From the NCBI GenBank assembly GCA_003151985.1, contig PLZC01000070.1, forward strand, positions 239 to 44,206: a stretch of 43,968 nucleotides of DNA. Direction: 5' to 3'. This document shows positions 1 through 9,907 of this stretch, in pieces. Positions within the stretch are counted from its first letter, which is position 1. Every line of letters starts with the position of its first letter. Source of the stretch: Acidobacteriaceae bacterium (GTDB taxonomy: Bacteria; Acidobacteriota; Terriglobia; Terriglobales; Acidobacteriaceae). Both the position numbers and the translations under genes were made by a program. A model generated the notes under the pieces. That model was not told the DNA's origin. It worked only from the letters and a program-made list of their open reading frames with translations, and did not search any database.

Positions 1-1132
1 GCATCTGGCTGAAGTAGACAAGGCGCAGGGCTTCGGCGCGGCGGATGGAGCCTTCGGCTGGTTCGAGTTCGCCGCGCAGCAAGCGGAGGAGGGTAGTTTT
101 GCCACTGCCGTTGGGCCCGACGAGTCCGACCTTCATGCCCGCGGTGAGAATGAAATTCAGCCCCTCGAAGAGCCGGGGGCTCTTTTGATCTTTTGGACTC
201 GCTTCTGTGGGATCCAGGGTTGCCGGGACGTCGCAGGCGACATTGTCGAACTCGACCAGGCGTTTGCTCTTACGCATGCTGGCTTCAAAATCGATGCCCG
301 CGGAGTTGACGGTGGTGCGGGCGTCCATGGCAGCCAACTGTCCGATCATGGCGTTGGCCGTGTCGATGCGCGCTTTGGACTTTGTGGCGCGGGCCTTGGG
401 GCCGCGCCGCAGCCATTCAATCTCAGTCCTGACGCGATTGCGCAGGCTGTCCTGCTGCCGGCTCTGGGACTCGAGGTAGGCTTGTTTCTCTTCGAGGAAA
501 TGGCTGAAGTTGCCCTTCACGCGAAAAAGGCCGCCGGCAAAAACACGGTTCAGCTCGATAATCTCGCTTGAGGTGCTTTCCAGGAAGTAGCGGTCGTGGC
601 TCACCGTGACGGCGGCGAACGAGGAGGATGTAAGCAGCTCTTCCAGCCACTCGATGCCGGCCAGGTCGAGGTGGTTGGTGGGCTCGTCCAGCAGCATCAC
701 TTCAGGCTGGGAAACCAGCGCCTCGATAATAGCCAGCCGTTTGCGCCACCCGCCGGAGAGGGACGCGGACTCAACATTCAGATCTGCGAAGCCGGCACGC
801 CCGGCCAACTCGCGCAGGCGGCCTTCGCGCTCCGATTCGTTGACGTGCGCGGCCGCCAAGGCCTCTTCCAGCACTTGGCGGATCGTACGACCGCTGGCAA
901 AACGAGAATCCTGGGGCACGTAAGCGGCGCGGGCCCGCTTGCGCACCGCAAGTTCGCCCGAGTCCGGCTCAACCTGCCCCGCAAGGACGGCCAGCAGCGT
1001 GGACTTGCCGGCTCCATTCGGGCCGATCAGTCCGATGCGATCGCCGTCTTCCACAGTGAATGAAATCTCGAAGAACAGGGGAGTGGCGCCGAATTGTTTG
1101 GTTACGGATTGGGCATTGAGAATCGGGGGCAT
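1..1132 (-). CDS. ABC-F family ATPase (Uup/EttA-like), 3' end outside window
   Basis: Reading leftward from the ATG at 1132-1130 gives 377 codons open to the window edge, so the C-terminal part is missing; ABC-F proteins are usually 530-640 residues. Two ABC modules are visible: Walker A GPNGAGKST (residues 37-45), signature LSGGWRKR (125-132), Walker B with DEPTNHLDL (149-157), the charged inter-domain linker containing WLRRGPKARATK (240-251), and a second Walker A GPNGSGKTT (339-347). There are no membrane segments. The NHLDL box and the linker are diagnostic of ABC-F, cytosolic ribosome-associated ATPases that rescue or regulate translation. Uup versus EttA cannot be decided without the C-terminus. 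A purine-rich GGAAG lies just upstream of the ATG. It does not belong functionally to the sugar locus. Confidence 0.93.
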   Translation of the reverse strand, partial: MPPILNAQSVTKQFGATPLFFEISFTVEDGDRIGLIGPNGAGKSTLLAVLAGQVEPDSGELAVRKRARAAYVPQDSRFASGRTIRQVLEEALAAAHVNESEREGRLRELAGRAGFADLNVESASLSGGWRKRLAIIEALVSQPEVMLLDEPTNHLDLAGIEWLEELLTSSSFAAVTVSHDRYFLESTSSEIIELNRVFAGGLFRVKGNFSHFLEEKQAYLESQSRQQDSLRNRVRTEIEWLRRGPKARATKSKARIDTANAMIGQLAAMDARTTVNSAGIDFEASMRKSKRLVEFDNVACDVPATLDPTEASPKDQKSPRLFEGLNFILTAGMKVGLVGPNGSGKTTLLRLLRGELEPAEGSIRRAEALRLVYFSQM

Positions 1133-1215
1133 CTCTTCCAAGGGTACCGTGTTGGGGGCCGGCGATGCAGGTCATTCCCGCACAAGGCTGTTCGGTCTGG
1201 GCAGTAATCATCATC

Positions 1216-1424
1216 ATGACCGCAGCATCGGCTGGCATACGTTCCGGCACAGTTACCGTTCGTTGCTTAGCGAAGAAGAGACTCCGCTCGATGTCCAGCA
1301 GAAGCTGATGCGTCACGCGCACCTGTCGACCACTGAACAGTATGGCGGTCCGCCGATGGAGAACCGGCGCAAGGCGAACAGCAGGGTGGTGCGGCAAATC
1401 CTGTCTCGAAAGTCATCACGATAG
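1216..1424 (+). pseudogene. C-terminal fragment of a tyrosine recombinase (integrase remnant)
   Basis: The reading frame ending at the TAG 1422-1424 encodes about 70 residues of a phage-type integrase catalytic domain. The box GWHTFRHSYRS holds the H-x-x-R motif, the LMRHAHLSTTEQYG segment supplies the second conserved His, and its Tyr is the expected nucleophile. The N-terminal arm-binding, core-binding and first-Arg parts are absent: upstream the frame runs into the antisense of the ABC-F gene start. A full integrase is 300-400 residues, so this is a remnant. It points toward a tRNA 3' half about 75 bases downstream, the usual arrangement of an integrase beside its attachment site. Confidence 0.8.
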
Positions 1425-1438
1425 CCCCAAAAAACCAA

Positions 1439-1462
1439 ACCGGGCGCGAAATAGCGCCCGGT
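1439..1462 (-). terminator. Rho-independent terminator hairpin downstream of the tRNA fragment
   Basis: Perfect 9-bp GC-rich inverted repeat (1439-1447 with 1454-1462) around a 6-base loop. Read on the minus strand it is followed by TTTGGTTTTTTGGGG. It lies about 40 bases beyond the 3' end of the minus-strand tRNA fragment, so it is probably the original terminator of that tRNA gene; on the plus strand it could also end transcription from the integrase remnant. Confidence 0.75.
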
Positions 1463-1500
1463 ATCCCGTTGGGTTGGCTTTTGGGTTGGGTTTTGCTAAA

Positions 1501-1544
1501 TGGTTGCGGGGCTGGATTTGAACCAGCGACCTTTGGGTTATGAG
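1501..1544 (-). pseudogene. 3' half of initiator tRNA-fMet (CAU), probable attachment-site remnant
   Basis: The minus strand reads anticodon loop CTCATAA (anticodon CAU at 1542-1540), then CCC, the variable loop AAAGGTC, a perfect T-arm (GCTGG TTCAAAT CCAGC), and an acceptor strand ending in CCA at 1503-1501. The three C residues after the anticodon loop fit the GGG/CCC anticodon stem typical of initiator tRNA. No D-arm or 5' acceptor strand exists on the other side: the tRNA match stops at the anticodon loop. The acceptor strand appears one base short (four C where fMet genes usually have five). This is what remains when an element integrates into the 3' part of a tRNA gene; it is unlikely to make a functional tRNA. 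Confidence 0.8.
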
Positions 1545-2112
1545 TTCTCAAATATAGCATTGTAAAAGAGTTAGCAGGAGTGGTTGGTTACCATGAGTAG
1601 TCCTGAGGAACTCACAGGAAGGTGGAAGAGCTTGGAGGATGGGTTGAGATTGGGTTTGGGATTTGCTGCTGACCATAGTCCCTACCCACCGATGCAGACG
1701 AGTCCACCCATAGTTGAAAGTTGAGCGGCGGTTCGGCCTGCTTCTGAAAGAATCGGGTTGCCAAACCTTGAGAGAAGAACCGCCGCGAAGAAAGCCCGGA
1801 TGCCAAGAAGAGCGTGGCCGAGCGGTGTAGTGGCCCCTCGTGGGTACGTTCTTGCCCACAGCTCGATTGGCCGCCATTTACACGGCTTAACCTAATTGAA
1901 CTTCCCGTAGTGGGGGGTCGGATGTTGTTATCCCATGACCGCCATTCCGAACAGTGGGCGAGAATGGTGCTACTTCCCACTTCGCGAAACGACCTAGACA
2001 AGACACGGAATGGCTAAGGCGTACCATTGAATACGCGATGATCCCGCAAATATTTGAAACGCGAACACTCGGCCCAGGGCGACTGTTCTTCTGGCTGCAC
2101 CTTCACTCTGGA

Positions 2113-2126
2113 CGCAAACGTTTGCG
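2113..2126. promoter_or_regulatory. Perfect palindrome CGCAAACGTTTGCG, LacI-family-type operator candidate
   Basis: A perfect 14-bp palindrome with a central CG, the architecture of operators bound by LacI/GalR-family repressors. It lies about 235 bases upstream of the GH2 start codon. No LacI-family gene is in the window, so the regulator would be encoded elsewhere. I found no second exact copy. Confidence 0.45.
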
Positions 2127-2225
2127 AAGCCATATGGAAATGGCGCATGCGATTTCCAAGCCTGGCTCGGCCAGGCGTCATCTTGCAGGTCAGTCAAGCA
2201 GCCTCCAAGCTGATCAAGGCCCTGA

Positions 2226-5564
<3,339 letters not shown>

Positions 5565-6100
5565 TGGTGGGTGCATAGGGTCGGTGGCCTGGGCTGTTCA
5601 TGCAGGGTCTTGCCGGGGTCGCGCGAAGAGGGAATCGTAGTTGTTTTTGGTGCCCATCTGATTCACGCGGCCCCGCTGAATTACGCGGCGTTCCTTTAAC
5701 GTCTGGCGTAACAAGTGACCTATGAGCATATGATTTCAGGCAGTTCACAGTTTAACGGAAGCTGAAACCGATTGAAACATGGCGGAAACTTACCGCTTGA
5801 ATGGTCACTCAACTATTCTCTGTCGTGTGAAACGCCGGGCTCATAAGCCGGCTGAGAAATCGCACGGGGGTTTCCTATCCTTCTTCGGGATTCAACGGTC
5901 CGGCGTATGCAGCGATCTCGCACAGGTTGTATGGCGACGCCAACACATGGTATTGAAAGTGATCAGGCAGATGCAGACTCCTTCAATCGCGTCGGACAGG
6001 TGAGCGGCAGTGTTGAATCACTAGCGACCATCTCTCAAAAAGCATTTGAATCGTTTGGATCAACTGGCGCACCCGGCTGCATCTTTTCGCAGGAGGACAT
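5565..6100. other. Intergenic region with presumed promoter of the four-gene operon
   Basis: 536 bases with no convincing gene: short frames lack domains and ribosome-binding sites. Notable content is a set of helically phased GAAAC direct repeats (5764-5833, listed separately) and a GC-rich self-complementary stretch near 5835-5860. No clear terminator follows the GH2 stop codon. Confidence 0.4.
5764..5833 (+). repeat. Phased GAAAC direct repeats
   Basis: GAAAC occurs at 5764-5768, 5774-5778, 5785-5789 and 5829-5833. The start-to-start spacings are 10, 11 and 44 bases, so all copies would face one side of the helix. This could be a regulator-binding array about 270-340 bases before the next gene, but the unit is short and chance is possible. 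Confidence 0.3.
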
Positions 6101-6103
6101 TTG
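6091..6103 (+). promoter_or_regulatory. Strong Shine-Dalgarno deciding a TTG start
   Basis: AGGAGG at 6091-6096 is the strongest ribosome-binding motif in this area and is followed four bases later by TTG 6101. No in-frame ATG lies near it, and the signal peptide begins exactly at this TTG. Confidence 0.65.
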
Positions 6104-7834
6104 TTCAGACTTTCGCATCTAATCACGATTGGAACGTGTCTTCTGGTTACGTGCTTCACTTGGCTCGCGGTCTTTGAGCGGGCTAGCGGGCAGCAAGTCG
6201 GCACCGATGGAAAGCCCCTGGCTGTATTCGGTATCGGAGCAGACGACCACACATCAAGAGATCTATCCAAGTGGATTCCACAGATGGCGGCCATTGGTAT
6301 CCGCAACATGCGGGCCTGCCGCACGCTGTGGTCTGATGTCGAGCCGGAGGAAGGAGAGTGGAACTGGCTGCAATTGGACGAGCAATTGAACTACCTTGCG
6401 GATCATCACATGGAGTGCTGGGGACTGCTCTATGGTGGAGTGAAATGGGATACCAAAGATCCCGAAGGCGGATTTCCCAGTCATGACCTCGAAGCCTGGT
6501 CGAAATATGTCTTTGAAACTGTCAAGCATGCCAAAGGCCGCATCAGGTACTGGGAGGTGTGGAATGAGCCTCCTAATGGAACCAACAACGCGCCGCCGTA
6601 TGAATATGGCCGGCTGATGGCGGCAACCTACGAGGCCGTGAAAGCGGCCGATCCGACAAGCCAGGTGGGCATGGCAGCGCAATCCGTCAACCTGAATTAC
6701 TTGGAGCAAGCAATTCGAGGCGGTGCAAAAGACCACTTCGATTACATCACGCTTCATCCCTATGAGACGCTGGGCAGCGTGACCGACCATTGGGGGATAG
6801 AGCCTGTTTACATGCACATTGTTCCAACCCTCAGAAAAATGTTGGCGTCCCAGGACCTGCCTCGCAAAGATGTCCCGGTTTGGTTCACCGAGATGGGTTA
6901 CGACGCAGGAAAGAGCCCCGAACTGCAGGCGCAGGCATTGGTCAAGGCCTATACGATGGGCATCGCCGAAGGTGTGTCTGTCATGAACTGGTTTGAAGGC
7001 ATCGACGGCGACAGCGGCCCTATGGGTCTGCTAGACGAGAAAAGCCATCCACGTCCCTCCTACACGGCAATGGCGCAGATGATCAAATCCCTAGGGGACA
7101 ATCCCGAGTATTTGGGTTGGGTCACTTTCAACGGACGCGATGACGCATTTCTCTTTCGGTCGTCGGGGAAGCCGGTGATGGTGGCTTGGGCGCCTGGACG
7201 CACCACTGACTTCCTGGCGTTTGCGCAGGAGGTTCAAATCGTCGACCCCCTGACCGCACGCCTCTCTTCGGCACGCTCCTGCAACCTTTCCTCGTCTCCG
7301 ATTCTGGTAGAGGGCGTTCCGGAAAATCTCGTTTCGCTCGCGGAGAAGAACAAGCACCGTTCCTTTCCGTGGAATGGAGACTATACCGGCGCCAAGACTG
7401 TATTTGTCTTAATGAACCGTTCCGTCGTAGCCAAAGGCTTACACCCCCAACAGGGCGACGGGCTCCAGGCCGACGTGGTCGCTTATGGGGGCTCAGCCCG
7501 ATCGGGGAGCGTGGCTGGTGGGCCTGTATTCATCGTCGACCCGAACTTTCTCTCCTACACCGCCGGCGCTATTAAGATCACAGCCGTCGTTCGTCGCACC
7601 CCTGAAAACCGCCCTGCAAAACTGATTCTCGAGTACGAATCGACCACCGGCTTCAAGAAGTTTCCGGCCTTTGATATACCGGATGACAAGAGATGGCATG
7701 TCGCCCACTGGAAAATCGATGATGCGGAGTTTGTCAGCAAATGGGTACTCAACTTCCGCTTCGATCTGGGCGACTATTTGGTCAGGAAGGTAAGCGTGAC
7801 CAAGCTGGATGCAAAAGAATCCGCACTGGAATAG
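6101..7834 (+). CDS. Exported clan GH-A glycoside hydrolase (GH39/GH5-like) with C-terminal beta domain
   Basis: A 577-residue protein starting at TTG behind a strong AGGAGG. An N-terminal signal peptide has a hydrophobic stretch at about residues 7-26. The TIM-barrel domain (about 35-350) carries the clan-A signatures: acid/base Glu156 in YWEVWNEPPN and nucleophile Glu264 in VWFTEMGYD. Residues about 430-577 form a separate beta-rich domain ending with NFRFDLGDYLVRKVSVTK, probably a jelly-roll carbohydrate-binding module. That tail recurs in a tiny gene at 39673-39894. The linkage cleaved cannot be told from sequence; retaining beta-xylosidase, beta-mannosidase or beta-glucosidase activity are options. 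It is first in a four-gene same-strand run with gaps of 94, 65 and 50 bases. Confidence 0.85.
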   Translation: MFRLSHLITIGTCLLVTCFTWLAVFERASGQQVGTDGKPLAVFGIGADDHTSRDLSKWIPQMAAIGIRNMRACRTLWSDVEPEEGEWNWLQLDEQLNYLADHHMECWGLLYGGVKWDTKDPEGGFPSHDLEAWSKYVFETVKHAKGRIRYWEVWNEPPNGTNNAPPYEYGRLMAATYEAVKAADPTSQVGMAAQSVNLNYLEQAIRGGAKDHFDYITLHPYETLGSVTDHWGIEPVYMHIVPTLRKMLASQDLPRKDVPVWFTEMGYDAGKSPELQAQALVKAYTMGIAEGVSVMNWFEGIDGDSGPMGLLDEKSHPRPSYTAMAQMIKSLGDNPEYLGWVTFNGRDDAFLFRSSGKPVMVAWAPGRTTDFLAFAQEVQIVDPLTARLSSARSCNLSSSPILVEGVPENLVSLAEKNKHRSFPWNGDYTGAKTVFVLMNRSVVAKGLHPQQGDGLQADVVAYGGSARSGSVAGGPVFIVDPNFLSYTAGAIKITAVVRRTPENRPAKLILEYESTTGFKKFPAFDIPDDKRWHVAHWKIDDAEFVSKWVLNFRFDLGDYLVRKVSVTKLDAKESALE

Positions 7835-7928
7835 ACCGGGCGGAAACCTGCCGCAGGTTCAATTTTCATTCGGCACAGGACAATTGGCCGACTCTCACCA
7901 GACTGGAAGACGCAAGTTGGATAAGACA

Positions 7929-9842
7929 ATGGATGCCTTGGATCGCAGTTTGCAGGGAATCACAAGACGCAGGTTCATCGTCAACGGAGTTTGCTGTTCG
8001 CTCTATGTCGCCGCGGCCGGTTCCTCTGCTGCGAGCGCCGGCCCCGTCAGCAGTGAAACAACCGGACAAAGCGGCACCGCGCAGCCGCCGGCGCCCGGAT
8101 GGGCGAAAGACCTCGTCATTTATGAAATCGCGCCGAAGGGATTCACATCACCATCAGGAGCGGGCACGGGGAACTTCAACAGCTTGAGAGAAAAACTCCC
8201 GTATCTTCGGGAGTTGGGAATCACGGGAATCTGGCTGGCCGGCTATTCGCTTTGCGATGCGCATCATTTTTACAACATCTGGACCCAGTATGCTGTCATC
8301 GAGCCGGGGAAATTCGACCCTTCCCTTGGCACCCAATCGCAATTCAAGGAATTGATTGATGAGGCTCATCGCAATGGCATTCGGATTTTTCTGGACACTA
8401 TTACGCATGGCCTGATGAAGGGAAGTCCGGTGATCCGCGATCATCCTGATTGGTTTCGCGGAAGCAGCTGGGGTATGGACGACTTCGACTGGGCAGGCGG
8501 ACATCCCGATCTCGACGACTGGTGGGTCAAACTCTACACAGACTTCGTGGCCAATTATGGGATCGACGGTTTCCGTCTGGATGTCGATATCTATCGGCCC
8601 GACCTGTGGGCGAGAATTCGGCGGAACTCGGCCGCTCTCGGCCATCCGATCGTCATATTCGAAGAAGTCAATTCGGCCACTGAAGGAGTGACTGATTTTA
8701 CTCAGAAAGGCTTGCTCATTCCCTCCGCCGCAAGGCCTGATCCGGTCAAGAGTGAAACAAACGATGTCGACTTTGGCAACGATGTCCCCGGTGTGTATAG
8801 CCGGAAATTCGGTGAATCGGGCGACTACCGCGTCGAGGTTCAATACAGCGATGATGGAAGCACTGTCTCAGGGTCCGTGCGAGAACCGGGCAAGCTGAAA
8901 GTTCTGCTCACCGGCCTCACGACCGACATTGTGCCGCGGCGATTCCTGGAGCGCAAACCTATGCCTGATGGAATCGCCGACATTGAGCTCGTGGTTGAGA
9001 ATGTCGGTAATCGTCCCATCGAGAACATTACTGTGCGGGATGACCTGGGACAGACCTGGCAGCTCCACCCCCTCGGTGAAATACGCCAACTTGGAATCGT
9101 TCAGGGTAACGCTACAGGGAGTTCGACCGGCACTCCTGTTCATCTCTTTCTGGCTACTTTGGCCGCGGCATATCCTTCGGCGCTCTTGAGTTGTCATGAC
9201 AATGGTTGGGAGGGCTTCCCGGCGAATGCCAATCCGTTTACGGCGCAAGGCAGCCGGGCGCGATTCGGGTACTCTTTCCTGTTCACGCCAACCATCCCAA
9301 TCTTCTTTTCCGGTGAAGAATTCGATGCGACATTTCAGCCACTGCCGGGCCTTTCACCCTATCTGTATAGTGGTGCAGAGCCTGGCAAAGGGCGCTGGCT
9401 GTACGGAGCGCAACTTGATTGGGAGGAGTCGAATCGCGAACCGCACCGGTCGATGCTTCAGGACGTCAAATCGATGATCGCGCTCCGCGGCGAGGAAAGA
9501 GATGTGTTTGCGCCGTCGATGGATCGTGTTCGTCCCAACCTCTGCGCCGTGCCCTGCAAGTGCGACACTGCCATTCCAGTTCCGTATATGCGCTGGGCCC
9601 AAAAGAAGGCGATTGTAGTTGCCGCGAACCGCAACACCGAGAAGGACGTGAAGGTTGTAATGAATATCCCACTGAAAAATGCCGGGATGGATGGCCACGC
9701 AACTTACACAATCACGTCACTCTGGCCGCAAAGACATACAACTACCGCGACACCATCGCAACTGGATGGGTGGAGCTGCGTCATTCAGCGAGACAGAACT
9801 CCCGGCGGTGGTGTTGCTGTCTGGCGCATTGAGCCTGCGTAG
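7929..9842 (+). CDS. Tat-exported GH13-like alpha-glycosidase
   Basis: A 637-residue protein when started at ATG 7929; an upstream ATG at 7809 is in frame but overlaps the previous gene and would bury the leader. The leader has twin arginines (ITRRRFIVNG) and an Ala-rich hydrophobic core, a Tat-type signal. The catalytic barrel shows the GH13 regions: region I near IFLDTITHG, region II GFRLDVD with nucleophile Asp218, region III IFEEVN with Glu246, and region IV SCHDNG with Asp424. A long insert between regions III and IV (about residues 275-405) contains an Ig-like beta stretch, unusual for plain amylases. It likely cleaves or transfers alpha-glucosyl-type linkages outside the cytoplasm. Region I lacks the usual NH pair, so the subfamily is divergent. 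Confidence 0.82.
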   Translation: MDALDRSLQGITRRRFIVNGVCCSLYVAAAGSSAASAGPVSSETTGQSGTAQPPAPGWAKDLVIYEIAPKGFTSPSGAGTGNFNSLREKLPYLRELGITGIWLAGYSLCDAHHFYNIWTQYAVIEPGKFDPSLGTQSQFKELIDEAHRNGIRIFLDTITHGLMKGSPVIRDHPDWFRGSSWGMDDFDWAGGHPDLDDWWVKLYTDFVANYGIDGFRLDVDIYRPDLWARIRRNSAALGHPIVIFEEVNSATEGVTDFTQKGLLIPSAARPDPVKSETNDVDFGNDVPGVYSRKFGESGDYRVEVQYSDDGSTVSGSVREPGKLKVLLTGLTTDIVPRRFLERKPMPDGIADIELVVENVGNRPIENITVRDDLGQTWQLHPLGEIRQLGIVQGNATGSSTGTPVHLFLATLAAAYPSALLSCHDNGWEGFPANANPFTAQGSRARFGYSFLFTPTIPIFFSGEEFDATFQPLPGLSPYLYSGAEPGKGRWLYGAQLDWEESNREPHRSMLQDVKSMIALRGEERDVFAPSMDRVRPNLCAVPCKCDTAIPVPYMRWAQKKAIVVAANRNTEKDVKVVMNIPLKNAGMDGHATYTITSLWPQRHTTTATPSQLDGWSCVIQRDRTPGGGVAVWRIEPA

Positions 9843-9907
9843 GCGTTCTTTGAATCGAGTTACGGTTACAAGTCAAAAAAGCCTTTTGAATTTGTCTCGG
9901 AGGAGTA

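Noticed and set aside
5826-5870. Possible riboswitch-like fold (GCCGGGCTCATAAGCCGGC)
   Set aside because: Only one simple stem is visible and no conserved core of a known riboswitch class (cobalamin, c-di-GMP, TPP) could be matched.
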